Assembly (NCBI RefSeq): GCF_900184995.1 | Contig: NZ_LT860099.1 | Coordinates: 894,269 to 958,268, forward strand | DNA: 64,000 nt | Origin: Konateibacter massiliensis | GTDB lineage: Bacteria; Bacillota; Clostridia; Lachnospirales; Lachnospiraceae | Direction: 5' to 3' | Shown: piece after piece, positions 15,369-24,358 of the stretch | Position numbering within the stretch: position 1 is the stretch's first letter | How the letters are laid out: the number at the start of each line of letters is the position of its first letter | The notes under the pieces: model-generated | Told to the model about the DNA's origin: nothing | Databases searched by the model: none | Seen by the model: the letters and a program-made list of their open reading frames with translations, nothing else | Position numbers and translations under genes: made by a program

Positions 15369-16961
15369 CTATCGAACAGAATAAACAGTGTTTGTGTCCG
15401 TTCCTTCGGAATATTCAAATGTTATACTATCTCCCTCATTAAATTTTATAATATTAATATAATCTGCCACCGGTACATCAAAGATTGCACCGGTCCCTTC
15501 CAGCATAATGTAATAGTGAGTATTTCCCTCTATTACTGCCTGTGCTATTTTTTCAATGTTCCCCGTAATTTTCAGCATGCTCTGGCTTGCAACGCTCGTA
15601 ATTCCGTTGGAGCTCAAAAGGGAAATATACTGCTTTTCACACTCTGAAACACTGTCTCCAATCGCTACAATCTGGTACCTCTTAATATTTACCAGTGCAT
15701 ATTTCTTAACAAGTCCCGCCTCATCCTTCAGGGCGATAAAATAGGTCGGCTCATTGCCGATATTAAGCAATAACGGGAATGTCGCCTTATATCCCAAATG
15801 CTGCACCTGTCCTTGCGCTGAGGACATCGCCGAATACTCTTCTGCACCCTCAATGCTGTAAAAATGAGTCTCCCTCGTTCTCTGATTGATAAGCACAAAG
15901 CCTACATTGGACTCGTCTGCAATAACCGAAGTGACACCTGTATACATCCACACGTCATCATCGATGGCAAGATAATTATAGCCTTCCGTCGTCTTTAGAC
16001 AATCCTTCTGGCTCAGCAGCGTGTTCAGATAGCCATGCTTTAACATGCCGTGATAATTATACTGCTCTGTGAGCAGCTCCGCGGAAAACACCCTGTCTAT
16101 CCAGCTTGGGACCTCGTCGATATTATAATCAACCGTCTCTCCCGTCACAGCGTTGCAAAGCACCACTCTTCCGATTGTCTCACCGCCAAACAGCCCTATC
16201 GTATAATCCTTTACCGGACAAACCCAATAAGGCACGCCCTCCTCATCAATCTCAAAATTAAAGCTGTCAAAAATATAGGTAGGATATAAAAAACGCATAT
16301 GCCGGTATATATAGCGGTTAAAATAATCGCTCTCCGTGTATTTCATGCCCTGCGCCAGCTTTACAAGCTCCACATTCTGATCTGTCATATTGATTTTGAT
16401 ATAAGCGGGAATTCCATCCTTCTGGTTGGTAAGCCATTTGATCGGACTTGCATATACAAGCGGCGTCACGCGGGTCGGTACATCTTGATAGTTAATCTGC
16501 GTATACAGAGAACTTACCTCAAACTGTGAGACCATATCAACCATACTTCCCATCTTTCGGTTTCCAAGAAGCTCTGCTGAATCCTTGTCTAATATCGGTA
16601 TTTGGTTAAATGATACCTCTTTGATATCCGTTGAAAAATCACTGTCCTGAACCGGTAAAAGCTGCTGATACTTCTTCGCATTTACAATCGGCGAGGACAA
16701 AATACTGCCAATGATAAAAATAATAATTGCCACCGCTGTGATTCCGACTCCGATTTTCGCAATTATACTATCTTTTATCTTATTTACATCTCTTGTCCTT
16801 GCTATTGTAATTATTCCAAATAACAGAACAATTCCAACAATAAGAAACATCCAGAAGCCTCTGGAATGGATGTTCACCGCAGGAATCGTGATGTAATAAT
16901 AAAGAAATCCTATCAAAGCGATAAGGACTAAAATCAAAAGTCTTCTCAATGCTTTTTTCAT
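15369..16961 (-). CDS. Uncharacterised membrane protein with a large extracytoplasmic domain
   Basis: The 530-residue product has three hydrophobic segments in its first 105 residues (about 8-28, 35-55 and 72-92), and the remaining 420 residues are soluble. The first loop after the third segment suggests the large domain is outside the cell. That domain is rich in Tyr, Val and Ile strands ('YPTYIFDSFNFEIDEEGVPYWVCPV', residues about 220-244) and has the ring of a repeated beta structure. I do not recognise a catalytic motif. Similar proteins are annotated only as hypothetical in Lachnospiraceae, as far as I recall. ATG 16961 has a GGAG site. The FAH-family gene follows after 17 bp. Confidence 0.6.
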   Translation of the reverse strand: MKKALRRLLILVLIALIGFLYYYITIPAVNIHSRGFWMFLIVGIVLLFGIITIARTRDVNKIKDSIIAKIGVGITAVAIIIFIIGSILSSPIVNAKKYQQLLPVQDSDFSTDIKEVSFNQIPILDKDSAELLGNRKMGSMVDMVSQFEVSSLYTQINYQDVPTRVTPLVYASPIKWLTNQKDGIPAYIKINMTDQNVELVKLAQGMKYTESDYFNRYIYRHMRFLYPTYIFDSFNFEIDEEGVPYWVCPVKDYTIGLFGGETIGRVVLCNAVTGETVDYNIDEVPSWIDRVFSAELLTEQYNYHGMLKHGYLNTLLSQKDCLKTTEGYNYLAIDDDVWMYTGVTSVIADESNVGFVLINQRTRETHFYSIEGAEEYSAMSSAQGQVQHLGYKATFPLLLNIGNEPTYFIALKDEAGLVKKYALVNIKRYQIVAIGDSVSECEKQYISLLSSNGITSVASQSMLKITGNIEKIAQAVIEGNTHYYIMLEGTGAIFDVPVADYINIIKFNEGDSITFEYSEGTDTNTVYSVR

Positions 16962-17123
16962 AACATGCTCCTTCTCTTGGTTTATCTACTCTATTGTCTT
17001 ACCTATCATTCTATATGAAATGCCGCCGCTCTTCAACCTTTAAATTTTATTTTCCATAAATACAGCCGGTAAAGTATGCTATAATAACTTATATGCTATG
17101 AGAAAGGTTGGTTTGGTTTTCTT

Positions 17124-18011
17124 ATGAGAAAAGAATATGAATTAGATATTGATAAAAAGTCAAAATGGAAAATTTTTACTAGCGCTTCCATCTGTGATTC
17201 CCTTCCATTTAACATTGAAGAATGTGGACTATTTCATGCCAAGTCAGATTTTTTTACAGAGGGTGATGGCATTAATAACTACTTACTTCTTTACACCGTC
17301 TCCGGTGAAGGCTACTGCAACTATCGCGGCAACAAGCAAATTCTTCGCCCAAACTCTGCCATTTTAATCAATTGTCTGGAGCCATTTTATGTAAAAACAC
17401 TGGAATCCGAATGGGGCTATCTCTGGATGCATTTTAAAGGTTCCTCAATGGCTGCTTATATGGACTATATTATGGAGGAAAATGCTGACAGCATTCTTTT
17501 AAGCGATGATCGTACCCTGCTAAAAAGCTTTGAAGAAATACTTAGCTTCCCCATTTTTCTTGATATGAATTTAGGCTATTACATCTCCAACAATATCTCC
17601 AATATTTTAACCTGCATGATACAAAATAAGGAGCTCAAAGATTCTACCTCCCCTTCTGCCCGCCATAGTACGATTATTTCACTTGTCACAGACTACATTG
17701 GGGAACATTACCAAGAAGATATAACCATTGAGGATTTTTTGGATATTGCTCATCTCTCAAAGTATTATTTTATTAAAATTTTTAAGAAGATAATGGGGAC
17801 AACCCCCTATGACTATTTGATTAATTACCGTATTTCAAGAAGCAAAATTCTGCTTCGTACAACGGATAAGGCTATTTCGGAGATTGCCTATGATGTCGGT
17901 TTCCCATCCACCAATAATTTTATTATACAGTTTAAGAGAAATGTCGGCGTTACTCCAAACGTATATAGAAAAAGTCAGATATCTATTTTTAAAAATAGTT
18001 TGTTAAATTAA
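17124..18011 (+). CDS. AraC-family transcriptional regulator
   Basis: A 295-residue regulator with an N-terminal cupin-like sugar-sensing domain (about 20-160; 'LLLYTVSGEGYCNYRGNKQ', 'WGYLWMHFKG') and a C-terminal double helix-turn-helix ('ITIEDFLDIAHLSKYYFIKIFKK' about 200-222, then 'ISEIAYDVGFPSTNNFIIQFKR' about 250-271), ending with the usual 'VGVTPNVYRK'. The AraC arrangement indicates a carbohydrate-responsive activator. The gene is transcribed in the same direction as the SGNH hydrolase and sugar-binding lipoprotein, but a strong terminator separates them, so it probably activates those genes from their own promoter. Confidence 0.9.
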   Translation: MRKEYELDIDKKSKWKIFTSASICDSLPFNIEECGLFHAKSDFFTEGDGINNYLLLYTVSGEGYCNYRGNKQILRPNSAILINCLEPFYVKTLESEWGYLWMHFKGSSMAAYMDYIMEENADSILLSDDRTLLKSFEEILSFPIFLDMNLGYYISNNISNILTCMIQNKELKDSTSPSARHSTIISLVTDYIGEHYQEDITIEDFLDIAHLSKYYFIKIFKKIMGTTPYDYLINYRISRSKILLRTTDKAISEIAYDVGFPSTNNFIIQFKRNVGVTPNVYRKSQISIFKNSLLN

Positions 18012-18026
18012 ACATTATAATTTTCC

Positions 18027-18064
18027 AAAAGCAATATTCAAAAATATATGAATATTGCTTTTTT
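18027..18064 (+). terminator. Terminator of the AraC regulator gene
   Basis: AAAAGCAATATTCA (18027-18040) and TGAATATTGCTTTT (18049-18062) form a perfect 14-bp stem with a long T-run. GCAATATTCA recurs downstream at about 18101-18110, inside the promoter region of the next gene. Confidence 0.9.
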
Positions 18065-18224
18065 ATAACAATAAATAAAGTCGTTTTAAAAAATAGCAAT
18101 ATTCAGTGATTGTTTGGCAAATTATATAATTGAAAGTCTACTTTTATAGCGATATGATAAGGATGATTACAAATTCCTGTACAGAATTGTAAAGCAAAAT
18201 AAGTGGAAAAGGAGAGCGTCGGTT

Positions 18225-19061
18225 TTGAGAACACAATTTAAAACCCCAACCGAATACGCCAATTTTATTTTAAATCTGGCAATACATACAAAACCGGAAG
18301 GGAAAGAAAGACCCTTGCACTTTAAAAATGTTATGCGTGAAAATCGCGGTTTTATTAATTCCCTCAGCCCTTATGGACCCACCAAAGACGGCCTTGAGAG
18401 AAGAAATCCTCTAATCGTTGCTTTGGGAGACAGTGTCACTGCCGGTCATTTCGAATTTAACGGTGATATGAACGCATTTTTTCAACGACTGGAAGTAAAA
18501 GGCATCCTAGAAGACGAAATTATCGAGATAACAGATGTAAAAGAATCCTATTTGGAAAAATTTCGGGATATGCTCATTGAAACATATGAACAGACTGCAG
18601 TTAATGCCATCAATGCCGGAATTGCAGGCGATACCATATACGGTATGCAAAAAAGGCTGATGCGCGACGTCATTTCCCACCACCCCGACCTCGTATTAGT
18701 AAACGGTTCCTTAAATTGGGGGATTGAGTGCGGGAGCAGTAAAGATTATGAGAAGGCTTTAAAAGAAGTTGTTGAAGAACTAAAAGCCAAAACAATGGCT
18801 GATATTGTATTAATGACCCCTAATATGAATATTCCTCAAACTGCTTCTAACCCATACTCTACTTTATCTGAAAGGGTCGAAATAATACGAGATCTTGCAA
18901 AAACCGAACAGGTATGTTTGGCTGATGTCTATCAGATATGGGAACTATATCAAAACGAAGGCTTTCCAATAAGTGAGCTACTTGCAAATGGCGTAAACCA
19001 CCCTTCCGTAACCGGACATGAGGTATCTGCCATAGTACTCATGAAACTTATCAAGGAATAA
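18225..19061 (+). CDS. SGNH/GDSL-type hydrolase
   Basis: A 278-residue cytoplasmic SGNH-hydrolase-like protein starting at TTG 18225 behind GGAGAGCG. Block I is 'ALGDSVTAGHF' (nucleophile Ser near residue 70), block II is around 'NAGIAGDTIYG', block III is 'VNGSLNWG' and block V is 'ANGVNHPSVTGHE'. The Asp usually found three residues before the catalytic His is replaced by Gly, a change seen in some lineages that then rely on a Ser-His pair. Members deacetylate or de-esterify carbohydrates and lipids. It lies between an AraC regulator and a sugar-binding lipoprotein, so deacylation of an imported sugar is a reasonable guess. Confidence 0.8.
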   Translation: MRTQFKTPTEYANFILNLAIHTKPEGKERPLHFKNVMRENRGFINSLSPYGPTKDGLERRNPLIVALGDSVTAGHFEFNGDMNAFFQRLEVKGILEDEIIEITDVKESYLEKFRDMLIETYEQTAVNAINAGIAGDTIYGMQKRLMRDVISHHPDLVLVNGSLNWGIECGSSKDYEKALKEVVEELKAKTMADIVLMTPNMNIPQTASNPYSTLSERVEIIRDLAKTEQVCLADVYQIWELYQNEGFPISELLANGVNHPSVTGHEVSAIVLMKLIKE

Positions 19062-19094
19062 TAACCGAAACTATTGATACAGGAGGAAAAAATA

Positions 19095-20207
19095 TTGAAA
19101 AGATTATTTAGTTTATCATTATGTACCGTTGTTCTTTTAACTTTAATTACCGGTTGCGGCGCAAACCAGAATATCGCTTCATCCGAAACTGCAACATCAG
19201 AGACAGCTCAAACAGATACTGCTCAGACACAGACATCCGAAAATGTTGATGAAACTTCACTTTCCGACTTAACCTTTGCCATTATTGTAAGAAGTGCAGG
19301 CAATCCTTATACCGGTAAAGAGGCAAGCGGTTTTCAGGAAGTGATTGAAAAAGCAGGTGCAACATGCATTGTAAAGCAGCCGGAATCTGCGACTGCGGAA
19401 GCTCAGATTGCAATGATTAACGAATTAGTTGCACAGAAGGTAGATGCCATCGCTATCGCAAGTAACGATGTAGATGCACTTCAGCCAGCTTTAGCTGCTG
19501 CCACCAACGCCGGTATTAAGGTTTCTTCCCTCGATTCCGCTGTAAATCCACAGAGCCGCTTGGTTCATATCAACCAAGCCGGAACAGAAATCATCGGTCA
19601 AACCTTAGTGGATGCAGTCTCTGACATTATGGGAGGAAGCGGGCAATTTGCAATTCTCTCTGCAACAAGTCAGGCTGCAAATCAAAATGCATGGATTGAG
19701 GCAATGAAAGAGGTTATGCAGGACAGCAAATATTCGAATCTTGAGCTGGTTGATATTGTGTATGGCGATGACGAATATCAAAAGTCTGTCGATCAGACAC
19801 AGGCCTTACTCTCCAATTACCCTGACCTAAAACTGATTTGTGCTCCGACCACTGTCGGAATCATGGCTGCTGCCAAGGTTTTGCAAGACCAAGGTGTCAC
19901 AGATAAAATAAAGCTGACAGGTCTCGGACTTCCTTCTGAGATGTCGGACTACATCGGGGCAGATGATGCCCACTCTTGCCCATACATGTTTTTGTGGAAT
20001 CCAATTGACATCGGACGCCTATCCGCCTATACCTCAATTGCACTGGTAACCAATGAAATCACAGGTGCCGCAGGAGAAACATTCACCGCTGGTGACATGG
20101 GCGAATACAATATTGTAGAAGCATCTGACGGCGGAACAGAAATCATCTTAGGACCTCCTTTTAAATTTGATCCGTCTAATATTGAAGAATGGAAAACTAT
20201 TTATTAA
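19095..20207 (+). CDS. Sugar-binding lipoprotein (Peripl_BP_4, rhamnose/AI-2-like), without transporter genes
   Basis: The 370-residue product starts at TTG 19095, immediately behind AGGAGGAAAA, and begins with a lipoprotein signal (lipobox 'ITGC', Cys near residue 20). The mature part is a periplasmic-binding-protein fold for sugars: 'DLTFAIIVRSAGNPYTGKEA' opens the first lobe, then 'QKVDAIAIASNDVDAL', 'VSSLDSAV' and the C-terminal 'LICAPTTVGIMAAAKVLQD'. This resembles the rhamnose/AI-2 (RhaS/LsrB) branch. Normally the gene is followed by RbsC-like permease and RbsA-like ATPase genes; here prfC follows on the opposite strand, so the transporter partners must be elsewhere or lost. Confidence 0.85.
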   Translation: MKRLFSLSLCTVVLLTLITGCGANQNIASSETATSETAQTDTAQTQTSENVDETSLSDLTFAIIVRSAGNPYTGKEASGFQEVIEKAGATCIVKQPESATAEAQIAMINELVAQKVDAIAIASNDVDALQPALAAATNAGIKVSSLDSAVNPQSRLVHINQAGTEIIGQTLVDAVSDIMGGSGQFAILSATSQAANQNAWIEAMKEVMQDSKYSNLELVDIVYGDDEYQKSVDQTQALLSNYPDLKLICAPTTVGIMAAAKVLQDQGVTDKIKLTGLGLPSEMSDYIGADDAHSCPYMFLWNPIDIGRLSAYTSIALVTNEITGAAGETFTAGDMGEYNIVEASDGGTEIILGPPFKFDPSNIEEWKTIY

Positions 20208-20241
20208 CCAATTATCATACTTTCGTATTTTTCATACCCTA

Positions 20242-20280
20242 AGAAACCAAAAAACTGCCAATGGCAGTTTTTTGGTTTCT
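20242..20280. terminator. Bidirectional terminator
   Basis: AGAAACCAAAAAACTGCCA (20242-20260) is the exact reverse complement of 20262-20280, and both ends have T- or A-runs. It separates the convergent sugar-binding lipoprotein and prfC genes. Confidence 0.9.
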
Positions 20281-20297
20281 TCAATATCTTTCTCGTA

Positions 20298-21884
20298 CTA
20301 TTTTCCAAACTCGGATAATTCAAGCCCTTTATTTCTGTCTAAGGTCATTCCGATACTCCAGCTATTCACAAAAAGTAAAAGCGGATTGTCCTTTAAGTCC
20401 TTGATTTTTTTCATATCTGACGTTCCGACAAGCTTATCCAAATCAATGTCGTCATTTTCTATCCAGCGGATATGCTCATACGGAAGGTTTTCCATTCTTA
20501 TCTCTACATTGTACTCATTTTCCAGTCTATATTTGAGCACCTCGAACTGAAGAACGCCGACTACGCCGACAATAATTTCCTCCATACCGGTATTATACTC
20601 CTGAAAAATCTGAATGGCACCCTCCTGCGCTATCTGACTGATACCTTTCACAAACTGCTTTCGCTTCATCGTATCAATCTGTCTCACTCTCGCAAAATGC
20701 TCCGGTGCAAAGGTCGGAATGCCCTCAAACTCAAACTTGTCGCCACAGCACAAAGTATCTCCGATAGAGAAGATGCCCGGATCAAATACACCGATGATAT
20801 CGCCCGCATATGCCTCCTCCACAATTTTACGCTCCTGCGCCATAAGCTGCTGAGGTTGGGAAAGTTTTATCTTTTTATTGCCGCCCTGAATATGGGTTAC
20901 CTCCATGCCTGCCTCAAACTTGCCGGAACAGATGCGCATAAAAGCAATTCTGTCGCGGTGTGCCTTGTTCATATTTGCCTGTATCTTAAAGACAAATGCA
21001 GAAAAATCCTCGTTAAACGGATTGACTTCCCCTACATCTGATTTTCTTGGAAGCGGTGAGGAAGTCATCTGAAGAAAATGCTTTAAAAATGTCTCAACAC
21101 CAAAGTTCGTCAAAGCGGAGCCGAAAAACACCGGAGATAATTTTCCCGTACTCACAAGCTCCATATCAAACTCTGCACTGGCGCCGTCCAACAGCTCAAT
21201 CTCATCCTGTAAGGTGGTTGCAAAGCCTTCTCCGATTACATTGGAAAGCCCTTCATCCTCAACAGAAATCTCTAAAGACGCGCCCTCTTTCGTTCCTCTC
21301 TGTGTATCAGAAAAAGTCGTCACCGTCTTAGTATTTCGATCATAAACTCCTTTAAACTCTTTACCCGAGCCAATCGGCCAGTTAATCGGGCACGTTGCAA
21401 TTCCAAGCTCTTTTTCAATATCATCCAGAAGCTCAAACGTATCTCTCGCTTCACGATCCATCTTATTAATAAATGTAAAAATCGGAATATTTCGCATCAC
21501 ACATACTTTAAACAGCTTTCTTGTCTGTGCCTCAACACCCTTGGAAGCGTCAATTACCATCACGGCTGAATCTGCCGCCATAAGGGTACGATAGGTATCC
21601 TCGGAGAAATCCTGATGTCCCGGGGTATCCAAAATATTAATACAGTAATTATCATAGTTAAATTGCAGCACGGAGGAAGTAACAGAAATACCTCTTTCCT
21701 TCTCAATCTCCATCCAGTCTGACACCGCATGTCTTGCTGTCGCTTTTCCTTTTACAGAGCCTGCTAAATTGATTGCACCTCCGTATAATAAGAATTTCTC
21801 TGTCAGTGTCGTCTTACCTGCATCGGGGTGAGAAATAATGGCAAAGGTCCTTCTTTTTTCTATTTCCTTCTTGTAGTTACTCAA
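20298..21884 (-). CDS. prfC: Peptide chain release factor 3
   Basis: A 528-residue translational GTPase that recycles RF1/RF2 from the ribosome. The GTP-binding motifs are present: G1 'SHPDAGKTT' (residues about 18-26), the G2 region 'ERGISVTSS', G3 'DTPGHQDF', G4 'INKMD' and the G5 region; the domain order matches RF3 with length close to the usual 525-530. It starts at TTG 21884 behind AGGAGG, which overlaps the deoB stop codon at 21896, so the two genes are co-transcribed and probably translationally coupled. The C-terminus ends 'LELSEFGK', as in other RF3 proteins. Confidence 0.95.
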   Translation of the reverse strand: MSNYKKEIEKRRTFAIISHPDAGKTTLTEKFLLYGGAINLAGSVKGKATARHAVSDWMEIEKERGISVTSSVLQFNYDNYCINILDTPGHQDFSEDTYRTLMAADSAVMVIDASKGVEAQTRKLFKVCVMRNIPIFTFINKMDREARDTFELLDDIEKELGIATCPINWPIGSGKEFKGVYDRNTKTVTTFSDTQRGTKEGASLEISVEDEGLSNVIGEGFATTLQDEIELLDGASAEFDMELVSTGKLSPVFFGSALTNFGVETFLKHFLQMTSSPLPRKSDVGEVNPFNEDFSAFVFKIQANMNKAHRDRIAFMRICSGKFEAGMEVTHIQGGNKKIKLSQPQQLMAQERKIVEEAYAGDIIGVFDPGIFSIGDTLCCGDKFEFEGIPTFAPEHFARVRQIDTMKRKQFVKGISQIAQEGAIQIFQEYNTGMEEIIVGVVGVLQFEVLKYRLENEYNVEIRMENLPYEHIRWIENDDIDLDKLVGTSDMKKIKDLKDNPLLLFVNSWSIGMTLDRNKGLELSEFGK

Positions 21885-21895
21885 AATAAATCCTC

Positions 21896-23059
21896 CTAAA
21901 TAATGTCTTTTAACACAGATTTTCCTGCAATGCCTGATGTAATTCCAAAATAGTCCGTGATTGTCTTCGCAATGTCAGAAAAGGTATCCCTTGTTCCGAG
22001 ATTGTTGTTTTCTTTCACCTTTTTTCCGTAGATTACCCAAGGTGTATACTCTCTGGAATGATCCGTGGAAGGTGTGAGCGGATCACAGCCGTGGTCCGCG
22101 GTAATCATTAAAATATCATCCTCACCAAGCTTCTCCAAAATGGAAGGGAGGCGGTTGTCAAAGTTCGTCAATGCCTTGGCATAGCCGTCCACGTCGTTTC
22201 GGTGCCCGTACAGCATATCAAAATCAACAAGGTTGATAAAGCATAAGCCCTCAAACTCCTTGTCCATATATTCCAAGGTACGGTCGATGCCCTCATCATT
22301 ATTACTTGTATAGACATATTCCGTGATGCCTTGTCCTGCAAAAATGTCATTGATTTTACCTACCGCAATCACATCAAGCCCTTTATCCTTTAAGTTGTGA
22401 AGCATTGTCTCCTGAGGAGGCAGTATGGAAAAATCATGTCGTCTGGACGTTCTCTTATAATCCGGATATTCTCCTTCAAACGGTCTTGCAATCACTCTTC
22501 CGACTCCGTGCTCTCCGACTAATATTTCCCTTGCAATCCTGCAATATTCATATAGCGTCTCAATCGGTACCACATCCTCATGCGCCGCTATCTGGAATAC
22601 ACTGTCAGCAGAGGTATATACAATTAAATCTCCTGTCTCCACATGCTCTTTTCCGTAATCTCTTATTACATCCGTACCGGAATATGGCTTGTTGCATATT
22701 ACGCCTCTGTTTACCGCCTTGGAAAACTTCTCAAGCACATCTGCGGGAAAGCCGTCCGGATAGGTCGGAAGCGGTTTCATCGACTGGATTCCTGCAATCT
22801 CCCAATGTCCGATTGTCGTATCCTTTCCCTTGGAGGTCTCTGTCATTCTGGCAAAGCTGCCCTGCGGCTTTTCATTTCCTTCCCTGCAGTCCACACCATC
22901 TATGTTAAACAATCCAAGCTTTTGCATATTCGGCATGGAGAAAAATTCACTTGTGGAAGCCGCCTTAATCGTGTTGCTTCCCTCATCGTGAAAATCCTTC
23001 GCATCCGGCGCTTCACCAATTCCAAAACTGTCTAATACTATTAAAAATACTCGTTTCAT
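21896..23059 (-). CDS. deoB: Phosphopentomutase
   Basis: A 387-residue alkaline-phosphatase-superfamily mutase that interconverts (deoxy)ribose 1-phosphate and 5-phosphate in nucleoside salvage. The metal and catalytic motifs include 'IVLDSFGIGEAPDA' at the N-terminus, 'TIGHWEIAG' with the catalytic Thr region (about residues 85-93), 'DFDMLYGHRNDV' and 'MITADHGCDP' (metal ligands Asp and His). Length and motifs agree with DeoB of Firmicutes. The ATG at 23059 follows AAGGTGAT. prfC lies 11 bp downstream. No nucleoside phosphorylase or deoC is adjacent, so it is probably expressed as part of a general salvage set. Confidence 0.95.
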   Translation of the reverse strand: MKRVFLIVLDSFGIGEAPDAKDFHDEGSNTIKAASTSEFFSMPNMQKLGLFNIDGVDCREGNEKPQGSFARMTETSKGKDTTIGHWEIAGIQSMKPLPTYPDGFPADVLEKFSKAVNRGVICNKPYSGTDVIRDYGKEHVETGDLIVYTSADSVFQIAAHEDVVPIETLYEYCRIAREILVGEHGVGRVIARPFEGEYPDYKRTSRRHDFSILPPQETMLHNLKDKGLDVIAVGKINDIFAGQGITEYVYTSNNDEGIDRTLEYMDKEFEGLCFINLVDFDMLYGHRNDVDGYAKALTNFDNRLPSILEKLGEDDILMITADHGCDPLTPSTDHSREYTPWVIYGKKVKENNNLGTRDTFSDIAKTITDYFGITSGIAGKSVLKDII

Positions 23060-23170
23060 ATCATCACCTTATACAGAATATCTGTATTCCTTTCTACTAT
23101 ATAAAAATATATTAGGGTATTAATAGTATATCGTATTTTTGTTTTTTCGTATAGACTTGTGCAAAAAGAT

Positions 23171-24337
23171 TTATGCCTGCAAACCAACAATTTTTTTCGA
23201 GCGTACATAGCTCAAAATCGCAAACAACAGCATCATCGCAACATTGATACTCAAAAATGCGATTGCTCCGCTAAGCCCCACACTGCCGTCCGCGATAATT
23301 CCTACAATCTGCGGCGTGATAATCCCGCCGAGCGCAGCGATGGCAAGCAGCATAGACATTCCCGCTGTGGAGCCCTTAATCATCTCTCCTGCATTGGCAA
23401 TTCCCGTCGGATAAATTCCAGCAAAGAAGAAGCCAAGTCCTACAACAGAAACGGTAATAACAGTCAAATCCTTTGTAGAGATAAGCAGGATGAAAAATGC
23501 AACCGTACATACACAGTTAATCAGCATAATTTTATATTTGGAAATCTTCTTTGACATATATCCTGTGACAAGTCTTCCAACCATAATGACAATCCATGTT
23601 ACCGACACGAGATTCGTCGCATAGTTGTCGCTCATGATTCCGATGCCCTTAAAATAAGTTACAAACCAGCCGTTTACACAGTTTTCTACGCCTAGATAAA
23701 AAAAGAGCAGCAAGCCGCAGAAATAAAAATCCACATTTTTGAAAAAGTCTTTTTCTTTCTTTTCCTTGCTCTTTTTCGCCTGATTTTTATTCTCCTCCAG
23801 TGGAAGGGAACAATAGCCGATAACTGATATTGTCGTCAGTATCGTAACCGTGTAGATGATATATCTCCAATTGAGCCCCGCCGTGATGAAAACAGAGGTG
23901 AGAAACGGCGCTAAAAAGGCACCAAACGCAAAAGTCATATGAAGCAGATTTAAGGCAAGCGGTGTTCCGTCATAATCATTTACAATCATGTTGTTGATAA
24001 TGCTCACAGAACCTCTCCCGATTCCCAACAGAATACAGGCAACGTACAAAACCGGTACCGGTGCAACCAAAGATATGATAAACAAATCAATCGGTACCAG
24101 TGCCGATAACAGTATCGTCGTCTTTTTTCTGCCTATCTTTCCTGCGATATAAGGATTGATAAAACTTGCCAGAAGATTTCCGATTGCAAAGGCAGATAAA
24201 AGACCGCCCGCAACACTGTAATTTAAATCAGCCTCCATAATCAAATAGGTCAGGATGGACCCTAATACTAACGCCATCATTCCGTTTGCAAAAAAAGCAT
24301 AGTAACACGGAATGAACAATCTCATTTTTTTACTCAT
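23171..24337 (-). CDS. Major facilitator superfamily transporter
   Basis: A 388-residue protein with twelve predicted membrane segments and the MFS loop motif between segments 2 and 3 ('AGKIGRKKTTILLS', residues about 64-77). The long central cytoplasmic loop is strongly basic (KNQAKKSKEKKEK, about residues 187-199). The N-terminal segment has an unusual number of Phe and Tyr residues. It resembles the FucP/NarK-like Bacillota MFS proteins of unknown substrate; I see no clear specificity motif. It is followed upstream by HydF on the same strand with a 21-bp gap, so it may be the last gene of the hyd operon, although an association with hydrogenase maturation would be unexpected. Confidence 0.8.
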   Translation of the reverse strand: MSKKMRLFIPCYYAFFANGMMALVLGSILTYLIMEADLNYSVAGGLLSAFAIGNLLASFINPYIAGKIGRKKTTILLSALVPIDLFIISLVAPVPVLYVACILLGIGRGSVSIINNMIVNDYDGTPLALNLLHMTFAFGAFLAPFLTSVFITAGLNWRYIIYTVTILTTISVIGYCSLPLEENKNQAKKSKEKKEKDFFKNVDFYFCGLLLFFYLGVENCVNGWFVTYFKGIGIMSDNYATNLVSVTWIVIMVGRLVTGYMSKKISKYKIMLINCVCTVAFFILLISTKDLTVITVSVVGLGFFFAGIYPTGIANAGEMIKGSTAGMSMLLAIAALGGIITPQIVGIIADGSVGLSGAIAFLSINVAMMLLFAILSYVRSKKIVGLQA

Positions 24338-24358
24338 TTCAAATATCCTTTTCTTTTC

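Noticed and set aside
23171-24337. Considered the MFS transporter as an integral part of hydrogenase maturation because it follows hydF by 21 bp.
   Set aside because: No family evidence links it to hydrogenase; adjacency alone is not enough, although co-transcription is possible.
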